This document shows positions 1 through 9,090 of a DNA stretch of 64,000 nucleotides, piece after piece (position 1 is the first letter of the stretch; the number at the start of each line of letters is the position of its first letter). The notes beneath the pieces are model-generated. The model ran no database searches and was not told where the DNA came from. It worked only from the letters and a program-made list of their open reading frames with translations. The translations under genes were made by a program, and so were the position numbers. Origin of the DNA: Corynebacterium mycetoides (lineage in GTDB: Bacteria > Actinomycetota > Actinomycetes > Mycobacteriales > Mycobacteriaceae); contig NZ_LT629700.1 of the NCBI RefSeq assembly GCF_900103625.1, positions 992,001-1,056,000 of the forward strand, given 5' to 3'.

Positions 1-48
1 TGGCTCCAAGTCTAACGCGCCCCCGGTGCACTAAAATCTCGAAGCATC

Positions 49-774
49 ATGAGCTCCACGACCGACGCCAACACACGGCTTGTGCGCGCGCTGCCCGCGC
101 CGGTATTCACCCTCGTCTACGGCGCGGTCGTCATCGGGCTCATCGCCGGCGGGGTCGTTCTGGCGGACGCGGCGGAGACAGACCAGGCCGCTCCCGCGGA
201 CGTCGGCAAGCCTGTGCGGCCGTTCTTCCCGCCGCGTGTCGACGCCGCGAACGTGGAGGCCTCCGTCCGGCCGTACCTCATCGCCGACGCGGCGTTACTG
301 CCCACCAGCACCGGCGTCACCCTGACCGGCACCATGACGGATACGGCGGAGGCGAACGTCGCCGATTTCGCCGGGCACGTGTCCCGCCTGCTCGAGCAGA
401 ATTGCGTGGACAACATGACCGTGCGCAGCCAGGACAACCTGCGGCTCAACCTGTGGGGCTTCTGCTTCACCTCGCCGGGGCCGGAGGCGATCCAGGCATA
501 CGTCACGGCGGGCCTCGAGAGGGGTGCCGACGAGGTCACGTTCTCCTTCTTCCCCGGCAGGCCGGTGGAGCGCTACGCGTCGCTGACGTGGTTCGCGGAC
601 TCGGCTACGGAATCCGAGGACAAGAAGGAAAACTGGGACGGCATTGGGCTCGCGGGGGCCACCCAGCACCTCGAGTGGAGGGTGATCGACCCGCAGACGA
701 TCCGGCTGCAAAGCTACGTCCGCACCGACGAGGGTGTCGACGACCACTACCTGGAGTTTTCACAGGCCCGGTAG
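49..774 (+). CDS. Membrane-anchored protein of unknown function
   Basis: I do not recognise the family. The 241-residue product has one hydrophobic segment near residues 21-41 followed by a Pro-rich linker, then a mixed alpha/beta body with two Cys (CVDNM near residue 123 and GFCFT near 138), so a single-pass protein with its body outside the membrane is the simplest reading. The ATG follows an AT-richer stretch (CACTAAAATC) that could serve as a -10 region. It converges on the trypsin-like protease gene, with the two stop codons directly adjacent. The regular high-G+C third-position pattern supports it being a real gene; the function is unknown. Confidence 0.75.
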   Translation: MSSTTDANTRLVRALPAPVFTLVYGAVVIGLIAGGVVLADAAETDQAAPADVGKPVRPFFPPRVDAANVEASVRPYLIADAALLPTSTGVTLTGTMTDTAEANVADFAGHVSRLLEQNCVDNMTVRSQDNLRLNLWGFCFTSPGPEAIQAYVTAGLERGADEVTFSFFPGRPVERYASLTWFADSATESEDKKENWDGIGLAGATQHLEWRVIDPQTIRLQSYVRTDEGVDDHYLEFSQAR

Positions 775-1798
775 CTACCAGCTGCGCAGCTCGAACTGCG
801 CGTCGGGCACCACCGAGTTGATTACCTGCATCGTCTGGTCGACGTTGGAATACGACATCAGCCGCGGGTTGTCCATGCCCTCGTAGCACTCCTCGGCGGA
901 GCGCCCCGCCTCCGTGCCGGAGACGACCCCGATAATGGTGGCGCGCCCGTTGACGTCCTGGAACACCGGCCCGCCGGAGTCCCCCTTCGCGGCGCACACC
1001 GCGGCGATATCGCCCTTTGTCTCCCGCGTCGCATCGGAGTCGGTGGTGATGATCTGCACGCGCCCCGTCTCACGGAACTGCCCGCAGGTGTAGCCGGTCG
1101 TGCCGCCGGTTTTGCAGATGCGGTCGTCCGGGCCGGCGGGGTCGGCGAGGCTTTCGGCGATCCCCGTCTCAATGGGCGCCCCGACAAGGGACATGTAGCG
1201 GTCCGGATCCGTGATCTCGATGATGGCGACGTCGATCTCAGGCGCCCCCGGGCTGTAGAGGCCTGAGTAGAGTGAAGTGGCCGGCCTCGCGCGAGTAGTC
1301 CTGCGCCGTGGCCGCTGTGGTGGGCCAGACGAGGTCGCCCTCGCGCCCGCAGTGCCCCGCGGTGACGGCGAAGTTGCGGCCCTCGGCGTTGCTGAAGGAA
1401 AACGCGACGGTGCAGGATTGGGCGGTAAAGGATTCGCCCGGCCGCGGGTAGTGGTTGGTCGACTGGATCAAGGTGCCGGGCGCCCACAGTGCGAAGCTGG
1501 GAACGCTGACGATGTTGTTCGCCGCGCCGACCTCCTCCGCGACCGGCGGGGGGACTGCCCCGCCCTGCCCGGGGGTCTGGACCGCCTCGAGCGCCTGGCG
1601 CTCCTGCACGGTTGCCGTCGGGACGCTGGAGGCGCCCAGCCCCGCCCACACGATGACGGCCACGGTAAATACGGCGACGACGAGCACCGCGGTCCACGCG
1701 CCCAGCCCCACCCCAGCGGTGTGTGCGCTGTCGGTGCTTCGGGTGGGGCGGGCGGGCGCCCGGTGGCGTCCCGCACCCTTGTTCGCTGGAATGCTCAA
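775..1798 (-). pseudogene. Trypsin-like (S1) serine protease, membrane-anchored, frameshifted
   Basis: The N-terminal frame (1798 to 1238) has a transmembrane segment near residues 33-54 and the catalytic His in AVTAGHCG. The C-terminal frame (to 775) carries GDSGGPVF with the catalytic Ser and a Cys pair around the pocket. Between them, around 1258-1275, the reading frame changes: in the second frame the sequence reads YSGLYSPG followed by DVAIIEI, which supplies the catalytic Asp. The whole triad is therefore encoded, and removing one base restores about 340 residues. Length modulo three agrees with a one-base insertion. It may be a true pseudogene or a sequencing error. Family members are secreted or membrane-tethered proteases; the substrate is unknown. 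Confidence 0.8.
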
Positions 1799-1810
1799 CG
1801 CTAACGCTGC

Positions 1811-3262
1811 CTACACACCGGTGCTCTGGATGGACTGGATGATGAAGTCCTTCACTGCGTCCGCGTCGTTGGGCAGGTCCACCACGTGGCGTTCGGCGTC
1901 CACTACGTGCGCGAAGCGCTCCGGAACCTCGGGCGCGGAGCCCAAGGCCTCCGTGATCGTCTCGGAGAACTTCACCGGCAGCGCGGTTTCCATCACCACG
2001 ATCGGGCTGTCCACCTGCTCTGCCACGCCGCGGGCGACGAACATGCCGTCGGCGGTGTGCGGGTCGAGCAGGTAACCGTAGCGCTCGTGGGTGTCTTTAA
2101 TCGTCGCCAGCCGGTCGGCGTGGGTGCTTTTACCGGAGAGGAACCCGAAGTCCTCCCGGATGCGGTCCATGCACTCCGGGTCCCCCAGGTCGTCGGTGGA
2201 GAACCCGCCCTCCTTCGCCTTGACGGCAAACAGCTCGGAGGTCAGGTGCGCGTCGCGCCCGGTGGCGTCGAAAATGAAGCGCTCGAAGTTGGAGGCGCGG
2301 GAGATGTCCATGGACGGGCTCGACGTGGCGTGGGTCTGCGCCGCGGAGCGCGGGCGGTAGTCGCCGCCGGTGAAGAACTCGTGGAGCACGTCGTTCTCGT
2401 TGGTGGCCACGATGAGCTTGTCCACCGGCAGGCCCATTTGCTTGACGACGTGCCCTGCGCAGACGTCGCCGAAGTTGCCCGTGGGCACGGAAAACGAGAT
2501 CTTCTCGTCGTTGGAGGAGGTCACGCGCAGGTAGGTGGAGATGTAGTACACCGTCTGCGCCAGCAGGCGCGCCCAGTTGATGGAGTTGACGGCGCCGATG
2601 CGGTATTTCGTCTTAAACGCGGTGTCCGCCGAGACCTCCTTGACCACGTCCTGGCAGTCGTCGAAGACGCCGTCGAGGGCAATGTTGAAGATGTTCGGGT
2701 CGTCGAGGCCGAACATCTGGGCCTGCTGGAAGGCGGTCATCCGGCCCGCCGGGGTGAGCATGAACACGCGGATGTTGTCGCGGCCGCGCATCGCGTACTC
2801 GGCCGAGGACCCGGTGTCGCCCGAGGTGGCGCCGAGGATGTTGATCTCCTCGCCGCGCCGGCCCAGCTCGAACTCGAAGAGCTCGCCGAGCAGCTGCATC
2901 GCGATGTCCTTGAACGCCGCGGTCGGCCCCTCGGAGAGGTGGGCGATGTAGAGCGAGTCATCCAGCTTGGTCACCGGCACGATCTCCTCGGTGGAAAACA
3001 CCGGGGTGCGGTAGGCGCGCGCCGTGATCTCCTCGATCTGGGCGGGCGGGATGTCATCGACGAAGAGTGCGATCACGTCCGCGGCGAGGGCGGCGTAGCC
3101 GCGCTCGCCCAGGAGCGTGCGCCAGGCGTCGAGAAGCTCGGGCGTAATCCGCGGATAGACGGCGGGCAGGTACAGACCCCCGTCGGGCGCGAGGCCCGAA
3201 AGCAGGATGTCGGTGAATTTGGCGGGGGCCGCCTTTGCGTCGCGCGTCGAAATGTAATCCAC
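1811..3262 (-). CDS. thrC: Threonine synthase
   Basis: Converts O-phosphohomoserine to threonine with pyridoxal phosphate, the last step of threonine biosynthesis in the cytosol. The start is DYISTRDA, typical of corynebacterial ThrC, followed by LAPDGGLYLP. The PLP lysine sits in GPTAAFKD (about K118), with ATSGDTGSSAE and SVPTGNFGD as cofactor and phosphate loops. I chose the GTG at 3262, giving 483 residues, because longer in-frame starts would run into the divergent MFS gene and 483 is close to the about 481 of C. glutamicum ThrC. Only about 45 bases separate the two divergent starts, so their promoters must overlap. Function is near certain. Confidence 0.97.
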   Translation of the reverse strand: MDYISTRDAKAAPAKFTDILLSGLAPDGGLYLPAVYPRITPELLDAWRTLLGERGYAALAADVIALFVDDIPPAQIEEITARAYRTPVFSTEEIVPVTKLDDSLYIAHLSEGPTAAFKDIAMQLLGELFEFELGRRGEEINILGATSGDTGSSAEYAMRGRDNIRVFMLTPAGRMTAFQQAQMFGLDDPNIFNIALDGVFDDCQDVVKEVSADTAFKTKYRIGAVNSINWARLLAQTVYYISTYLRVTSSNDEKISFSVPTGNFGDVCAGHVVKQMGLPVDKLIVATNENDVLHEFFTGGDYRPRSAAQTHATSSPSMDISRASNFERFIFDATGRDAHLTSELFAVKAKEGGFSTDDLGDPECMDRIREDFGFLSGKSTHADRLATIKDTHERYGYLLDPHTADGMFVARGVAEQVDSPIVVMETALPVKFSETITEALGSAPEVPERFAHVVDAERHVVDLPNDADAVKDFIIQSIQSTGV

Positions 3263-3307
3263 GAGCAACCACTGTACAAGGGTGGGGCGTGGAGTACGTT
3301 CACATCC

Positions 3308-4603
3308 ATGAGCTCTGATCACCCCCACGAACGAGTAACCGCCAAAGCACTGACCGTCTGGCTCGCGGCGGTGGCCGTCTACGTGGTGGCGATCACGGGC
3401 CGGACGTCGTTCGGCGTCGCGGGGTTAGATGCCATGGAGCGTTTCGACGTCGACGCCTCACGCATCGCCGTCTTCACCTCCGTGCAGGTGGGCGTCTACG
3501 CGCTCGCACAGATCCCCGTGGGGATGCTCATTGACCGCCGCGGGCCGCGGTTCATGCTCGTCGCCGGCGCCCTCGTCATGGCCGCCGGCCAGGTGCTGCT
3601 GGGTGTCACGCAGTCCTACGCCGTGGCTATCGTCGCCCGGGTGCTCATCGGGGCGGGTGACGCCACGGCGTTCCTCTCGGCCCTGCGCCTTCTGCCGTTC
3701 TGGTTCCCGCTGCGCCGCACGCCCCTGTTTACCCAGCTCACGGCCGCGCTCGGCCAGCTGGGCCAGTTCGTTTCGGCGCTACCGTTCCTCGCGCTGCTCC
3801 ACGCGAAGGGCTGGACCACCGCGTTCGTCTCGCTCGGCGCGGTGGGCGTGCTCGTGGCGCTGGCGGCGTTCGTGGCCGTGGCCGACACGCCCGAGCAATC
3901 CGCGCAGCCTGCCCAGCGTGCATCCGAGACCACCCGCATGCCCGTGAGAACGATCCTGTCCACCGTGCTGCGCTCCCCGCTGTGCTGGGAGGCGTTCGCC
4001 ATCCACGGCCTGGGCATGTTCTTCGTGGTCAACTTCACGCTGCTGTGGGGCATGCCGCTGATGATCCAGGGGATGGGGCTCACGCCCGCGCAGGCGAGCA
4101 CGGTGCTCACCGTATTCACCGTGTCCACCGTGGTGGGCGGGCCGTTCCTCGCCCCGCTCTCCGCCCGCGCCGGCGCCGACCGCGACCTCGTCGCCGCCGC
4201 CATCGCCTCCGTCCACTTCGCCGCCTGGGTCGTGTTTTTCGCCTCTGTTTCCCCGCGCGGTCTCGGCGCGATGCTGGCCATCGCCGTGATCATGGGCGTG
4301 GCCACGCCCGTGTCTAACTTCGGGTTCGACAGCGTCCGCGAGCGCCTGCCGCGCGACATCGTCGCCACGGGCACGGGCCTGGGCAACATGGGCGGCTTTA
4401 CCACCGGCATGGTCTCGGCGCAGCTCGTGGGCGTGCTTCTCGACGCCTCCTCCGGCAGCGCCGCCTACACCTGGGGCGACTTCCGCTTCGCGTGGACCTC
4501 CGTCTTCGCGATCTGGTTCCTGCTGCTCGCCGGCATGTTCGCCGCGCGTTCCCGCGTGCGGCGCGGGGGCGCGGGCGGCGTGCGCATCGTCGACGCCGGC
4601 TAG
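3308..4603 (+). CDS. MFS transporter, 12 predicted membrane segments
   Basis: A 431-residue major facilitator superfamily carrier. The loop between helices 2 and 3 has the signature region GMLIDRRGPRFML, and two six-helix halves are separated by a polar loop near residues 195-215. The N-terminus (SSDHPHERVT) is cytosolic. I placed the start at the ATG at 3308; an open frame extends far upstream but only antisense to thrC. Substrate cannot be told from sequence. It diverges from thrC; an amino-acid-related role is possible from position but is only inference. It converges with glnE, whose stop lies 10 bases past this stop. Confidence 0.9.
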   Translation: MSSDHPHERVTAKALTVWLAAVAVYVVAITGRTSFGVAGLDAMERFDVDASRIAVFTSVQVGVYALAQIPVGMLIDRRGPRFMLVAGALVMAAGQVLLGVTQSYAVAIVARVLIGAGDATAFLSALRLLPFWFPLRRTPLFTQLTAALGQLGQFVSALPFLALLHAKGWTTAFVSLGAVGVLVALAAFVAVADTPEQSAQPAQRASETTRMPVRTILSTVLRSPLCWEAFAIHGLGMFFVVNFTLLWGMPLMIQGMGLTPAQASTVLTVFTVSTVVGGPFLAPLSARAGADRDLVAAAIASVHFAAWVVFFASVSPRGLGAMLAIAVIMGVATPVSNFGFDSVRERLPRDIVATGTGLGNMGGFTTGMVSAQLVGVLLDASSGSAAYTWGDFRFAWTSVFAIWFLLLAGMFAARSRVRRGGAGGVRIVDAG

Positions 4604-4613
4604 CGCGCCGCCC

Positions 4614-7600
4614 TTAGTCGAACTCGAGGGAGGGCACCTCTCCCCAGAACACTTCCTCGACCACCTGGTGCGCCCGGCGCGTGGTGCGCAGGTAGTCCTC
4701 CAAGAACTCCTGCTGGTTGTCCGGGTCGTATCCCGCCGAGCCCGCGACCTGCGCAAGCTGGGGGCCTGGGGCGGGCAGCTGGTCGGTGCGCTTGCCGGAG
4801 ACCAACACGAGTGCGTTGCGGGCGTTCGTGGCCACCAGCCACGCGGCGCGCAGCGTGCGGGCCTGCGAGCCCCGGATCACCTCCGGGTCATCCAGCTCGT
4901 CGAGGTAGTCCAGCACGGCGAGGGTGGACGTGTTGTGCATCTGCGGGTGTTTGTGGGCGTGCATCATGGTCAAAAGCTGCACGGTCCATTCGACGTCGGA
5001 CAGCGCGCCGCGGCCCAGCTTGGTGTGGGTGGCGCGGTCCGCGCCGTGGGGCAGGCGCTCGTCGTCTACCCGGGCCTTGATGCGGCGGATCTCGCGGATG
5101 TCGGCCTTGGTCGCCCCGTTGTCGGGGTAGCGGAACGGGTCGATGGCGCGCAGCAGCGCCAAGCCCACCTCCTTGTCCCCGGCGATGTTCGTGGCGCGCA
5201 GCAGGGCCTGTTTCTCCCACACCTCTCCCCATTCGCGGTAGTAGCGCTCGTAGGAGGCAACCGTGCGCACCACCGGACCCGAGCGCCCTTCGGGGCGCAG
5301 GCCCAGGTCCACCTCCAGCGGAGGGTCCCCCGAGGGCGTGGCCAGGCGGGTGCGCATGTTGTCGATGATCTTCGCGGCCCACGCCAGGGCCTCAGGCTCG
5401 GTGGCGGGCTCGGCGGCGGAGTCGGTGGCGGGTTCGGTGGCAGGTTCAGCGACGACGATCACGTCCGCGTCCGACCCGTAGCCCAGCTCGGCGCCGCCGA
5501 GGCGGCCCATGCCGATCACGGCGATGCGCGCGGGCGGCTCGTCGCGGCCGGAGGCGATCAGGTCCGCGCGGATCTCGGCGCGCAGCGCCGCCTCCAGCAC
5601 GGCCTCCCACACCCACGTCAGCTCGATGCACACCTGGCGCACGTCCATCATGCCCAAAAGGTCCGCCGAGGCGATGCGCGCCAGGTCGGCCCGGCGCAGG
5701 GCGCGGGCGACCGAGACGGCCTTGTCCGGGTCGTCGTAACGCTTCGTCGCGGCCAGGATCGCCTTGTACACCTGATCGGGGGCGGTGCCGAGGAGTTTCG
5801 GGCCGTCGGAGCCGTCGCCAAGCAGCTGCACGACATCCGGCGCGGAGATGATGAGGTCCGCGGTGTAGGGCGAGGTGCCCAGGATGTGCATGAGGCGCTG
5901 GCCCACCACGCCCTCGTCGCGCAGCATGCGCAGGAACCAGGACTTGTCCTCCGCCGCCTCCGAGAGCTTGCGGTAGTTGAGCAGCCCCGCACCCGGGTCG
6001 GCCGTGTCGCCGAGCCAATTCATCAGGGTCGGCAGGAGTATGGCCTGCAGCTTCGCCTTGCGCGAGCTGCCCTTGACCAGGAAGTTCAGGTGCTCGTAGG
6101 CGCGCGCCGGGTGGCGGTAGCCCAGTGCGCTGAGCTGTGCTTTGACGGTGTCGGCGGACAGGGTTGCCTCGCCCACGGACAGGTCCACCACCGCGGAGAG
6201 GAGCGGGCGGTAGAAGAGCCGCTCGTGCAGCTGGGAGACGGACTTGCGGTACCTGCGCAGCGTCTCGTCGAGCCGGTCCACCGCGCTTTTGCGCTTGCCC
6301 GGCACAAACCCGGCGGCGCGGGCGAGCCAGCGGCGGCCGGCTTCGTCGTCGTCCGCGGGCAAGGAGTGGGTGCGCCTGAAGCGCTGCAGCTGCAGCCGGT
6401 GCTCGAGGAGGCGCAGGAACCCGTAGGCGTCGATAAGCTGGCGGGCATCCTCGCGGCCCACGTAGCCGCCGTCCATCAGCGCCTCGAGGGCGACGACCGT
6501 GTTGCGGCTGCGCAGCGATTCGTCGTAGCGGCCGTGGACGAGCTGGAGCAGCTGCACCGCGAACTCCACGTCGCGCAACCCGCCGTGGCCGAGTTTGAGC
6601 TCGCGGTTGCGCATGTCCTTGGGCACGTTTTCCAGCACCCGACGGCGCATCGCCTGGACATCATCCACGAAGGAGTCGCGCTGGCTCGCCTCCCACACCA
6701 GCGGGGCGAGCGTATCGACGTAGCGCTGGCCCAGCTCCATATCCCCCGCCATCGGGCGCGCCTTGAGCAGCGCCTGGAACTCCCACGTCTGCGCCCACCG
6801 CTTGTAGTACGCCAGGTGGGAATCCAGCGTGCGCACCAACGCGCCGGACTTGCCCTCGGGGCGCAGGTTGGCGTCGACCTCGAAGAAGCAGGCCGATCCG
6901 AGTTTCATGAACTCGCTGGCCAGGCGCGTGGCGTGGGCGCTGGCGGGCTCGGCGACGAAGACGACGTCCACATCCGAAATGTAGTTCAGCTCGCCGGCGC
7001 CGCATTTACCCATCGCGATGACGGCCAGGCGCGCGTCCGCGGGCTCGTCCCCGTAGACCACCCGCGCGGCCACCGCCAGCGCCGCAGTCAGCGCGGCGTC
7101 CGCGCACGCGGTGAGGATGTGCGTGGTGGCCGGGTAGCCCAGCATCGGCTGCGCGTCATCTTCTCCGGCGGCGCTCTTGGGCACGGCGAAGGTGCCCGCC
7201 AGGTCGGCGGCGGCGACGCGCATGATCAGGCTGCGGTACGCCAGGCGCAACGCGGTCCGCGCGGTGGCCCCGTCTGCGTAGAGTTCGCCCGCGCGGTAGG
7301 TGCCACACGTGTCGGCGTCCGGTGTAGCGTCCACCGCATCGAGCATGGTGCGCAGCACCTCCTCCGGCTCCGGCAGGGGGCGCCGCACAAGCTCCCACTG
7401 CTGCGGGTTCGCCACGAGGTGGTCGCCCAGCGCCGTTGAGCCGCCGAGCAGGGCGAACAGCCGGACGCGTAGGGTGGAGTACGCGCGGATCGCCGCGGCC
7501 AGCTCGTCCCAGCCCGGCCCCAGCGCGTCCGCCAGCCGCACCAGGGTGTTCACGGCGAGCTCCGGGTCCGCCGCGCCCGCCAGCGCCGCGCGGACGTCGC

Positions 7601-7643
7601 GGGAGTCTTCGCCGGCGAAACCGAGGCGTTCAACGTCGCTCAT
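4614..7643 (-). CDS. glnE: Bifunctional glutamine synthetase adenylyltransferase/deadenylase
   Basis: Adds AMP to, and by phosphorolysis removes it from, a tyrosine of glutamine synthetase, tuning ammonium assimilation. The 1009-residue length fits the family. Two nucleotidyltransferase domains are visible: the N-terminal one with GELNYISDVDVVF (about residues 217-229) and the C-terminal one with GYGSDADVIVV, each showing the paired Asp that bind metal. Each is followed by a helical domain with LRPEG and VEFAVQLLQL or VEWTVQLL elements. It lies 15 bases downstream of glnA2 on the same strand, so co-transcription is likely, matching M. tuberculosis Rv2222c-Rv2221c. A Thr/Glu/Pro/Ala-rich insert (EPATEPATDS) near the second active site looks like a lineage-specific loop. 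Confidence 0.97.
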   Translation of the reverse strand: MSDVERLGFAGEDSRDVRAALAGAADPELAVNTLVRLADALGPGWDELAAAIRAYSTLRVRLFALLGGSTALGDHLVANPQQWELVRRPLPEPEEVLRTMLDAVDATPDADTCGTYRAGELYADGATARTALRLAYRSLIMRVAAADLAGTFAVPKSAAGEDDAQPMLGYPATTHILTACADAALTAALAVAARVVYGDEPADARLAVIAMGKCGAGELNYISDVDVVFVAEPASAHATRLASEFMKLGSACFFEVDANLRPEGKSGALVRTLDSHLAYYKRWAQTWEFQALLKARPMAGDMELGQRYVDTLAPLVWEASQRDSFVDDVQAMRRRVLENVPKDMRNRELKLGHGGLRDVEFAVQLLQLVHGRYDESLRSRNTVVALEALMDGGYVGREDARQLIDAYGFLRLLEHRLQLQRFRRTHSLPADDDEAGRRWLARAAGFVPGKRKSAVDRLDETLRRYRKSVSQLHERLFYRPLLSAVVDLSVGEATLSADTVKAQLSALGYRHPARAYEHLNFLVKGSSRKAKLQAILLPTLMNWLGDTADPGAGLLNYRKLSEAAEDKSWFLRMLRDEGVVGQRLMHILGTSPYTADLIISAPDVVQLLGDGSDGPKLLGTAPDQVYKAILAATKRYDDPDKAVSVARALRRADLARIASADLLGMMDVRQVCIELTWVWEAVLEAALRAEIRADLIASGRDEPPARIAVIGMGRLGGAELGYGSDADVIVVAEPATEPATDSAAEPATEPEALAWAAKIIDNMRTRLATPSGDPPLEVDLGLRPEGRSGPVVRTVASYERYYREWGEVWEKQALLRATNIAGDKEVGLALLRAIDPFRYPDNGATKADIREIRRIKARVDDERLPHGADRATHTKLGRGALSDVEWTVQLLTMMHAHKHPQMHNTSTLAVLDYLDELDDPEVIRGSQARTLRAAWLVATNARNALVLVSGKRTDQLPAPGPQLAQVAGSAGYDPDNQQEFLEDYLRTTRRAHQVVEEVFWGEVPSLEFD

Positions 7644-7658
7644 TGTCCGTGCCTCCTC

Positions 7659-8993
7659 TTAGAGATCCAGGTGGTGGTCGATCTCCCACTGGGTGATCTG
7701 GGAGGTGTAGTTGTGCCACTCCTCCCATTTCGAGCGCAGGAAGAACTCGAAGACCTGCTCGCCGAGCACCTCGGCCATGAACTCGGACTTTTCCAGGTGG
7801 CGCAGTGCCTGGTCCAGGGAGTTCGGCAGGTCCCGGTACCCCATCGCGCGGCGCTCCCGGCGCGTGAGCGAGAAGACGTCGTCACGCGCGGGCTCCTCGA
7901 GCTCGTAGCCCTCGGTGATCCCGCGCAGCCCGGCGGCGAGCACGGCCGCGAACGCCAGGTAGGGGTTGCACGCGGAGTCGAGCGAGCGGACCTCGATGCG
8001 CCGCGAGTCCGCCTTGTGCAGGCGGTAGGTGGGCACGCGCACCATCGCCGAGCGGTTGGACACGCCCCAGGTGGCCGCCGTTGGCGCCTCGGAGCCGAAC
8101 TGGAGGCGCTTGTACGAGTTGACCCACTGGTTGGTCACCGCGGAGATCTCGTTTGCGTGCTCGAGGATGCCGGCGATGAACTGCCGGCCCGTCTTGGACA
8201 AAGAGATCTCGTCGTCCGGGTCGTGGAAGGCGTTGGACTCGCCCTCGAATAGGGAGAAATGCGTGTGCATGGCGGAGCCGTCCATGTCCGCGAACGGCTT
8301 GGGCATGAACGTGGCGTGCACCCCGTTGCCCTCCGCGATGGTTTTCACGATGTAGCGGAAGGTGACAATGTTGTCCGCCATCGTCAGCGCGCTGGTGTGC
8401 CGCAGGTCGATCTCCTGCTGACCCGGCGAGGCCTCGTGGTGGGAGAACTCCGTCACAATGCCCATGTATTCCAGCGCGGAGATGGACTGGCGGCGGAACT
8501 TCGGCGCCTCGTTGCGCTTCGCCTGGTCGAAGTAGCCGCCGTGGTCCGCCGGCCGCGGGCGCTCGCCCGGCTCGTTGGATGCGAGCACGTAGAACTCGAT
8601 CTCCGGGCTGGCCATGAACTCGAAGCCGGCGTCGCGGGCGACCTGGATTTGGCGGCGCAGCACATGGCGCGGGTCGGCGAACAGCGGGTCGCCGTCGGGC
8701 ATGGTGATGTCGCAGAACATGCGGGCGGTCTGCAGGCCCTCCTCCTCGTCGAAGGGCAGCGCCTGGTAGGTGGAGGGGTCGGGGCGCAGCAGAGTGTCGG
8801 ATTCGGAGATGCGCGAGAAGCCCTCGATGGAGGATCCGTCGAAGCCGACGCCCTCGTCGAACGCCGCCTCGAGCTCGCCCGGCGACATCATCACCGTCTT
8901 CAGCGACCCGGAGATGTCGGTAAACCACAGGCGAATAAAGGAAATGTCCTGTTCATCGACCTTTTGCAGCACGTTCTCCTGTTGGCTGTTCAT
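7659..8993 (-). CDS. glnA2: Glutamine synthetase type I, GlnA2-like
   Basis: ATP-dependent glutamine synthetase fold. Catalytic and metal elements seen include GFDGSSIEGF, the MASPEIEFYV region, HHEASPGQQEIDLR, NQWVNSYKRL and RIEVRSLDSACNPYLA. The 444-residue length (start at 8993, MNSQQENVL) matches GlnA2 rather than the longer GlnA1 (about 477). The usual tyrosine-adenylylation motif NLYDLP is replaced by MGYRDLPNSL, as expected for GlnA2 paralogues that are not GlnE targets. In C. glutamicum glnA2 lies next to glnE and was reported dispensable. Its physiological substrate in this organism is uncertain. Confidence 0.95.
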   Translation of the reverse strand: MNSQQENVLQKVDEQDISFIRLWFTDISGSLKTVMMSPGELEAAFDEGVGFDGSSIEGFSRISESDTLLRPDPSTYQALPFDEEEGLQTARMFCDITMPDGDPLFADPRHVLRRQIQVARDAGFEFMASPEIEFYVLASNEPGERPRPADHGGYFDQAKRNEAPKFRRQSISALEYMGIVTEFSHHEASPGQQEIDLRHTSALTMADNIVTFRYIVKTIAEGNGVHATFMPKPFADMDGSAMHTHFSLFEGESNAFHDPDDEISLSKTGRQFIAGILEHANEISAVTNQWVNSYKRLQFGSEAPTAATWGVSNRSAMVRVPTYRLHKADSRRIEVRSLDSACNPYLAFAAVLAAGLRGITEGYELEEPARDDVFSLTRRERRAMGYRDLPNSLDQALRHLEKSEFMAEVLGEQVFEFFLRSKWEEWHNYTSQITQWEIDHHLDL

Positions 8994-9090
8994 GCCCTCC
9001 CACTCTAGCCCCGCGGGATTAATTCCAGGTAAACTCAGGAGCACTTGTGCTTATAGTGTGCTCATAGTGTTCAGAGAAAGGCCGGTTTCC

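Noticed and set aside
1886..3307. Long open frame upstream of and in frame with the MFS gene
   Set aside because: It is antisense to thrC, whose identity is certain. The open frame is a by-product of high-G+C codon bias, and the MFS start is at 3308.
3263..3328. N-terminal extension of ThrC from a start at 3328
   Set aside because: It would overlap the divergent MFS coding start, has no similarity to ThrC N-termini, and the GTG at 3262 gives the family length.
4668..7439. Very long plus-strand open frame opposite glnE
   Set aside because: Low-complexity Val/Gly/Arg/His-rich translation with no recognisable motif, fully antisense to glnE; a codon-bias shadow. The same applies to the long minus frame opposite aceE (21093-23912) and the plus frame opposite the surface protein (26440-29181).
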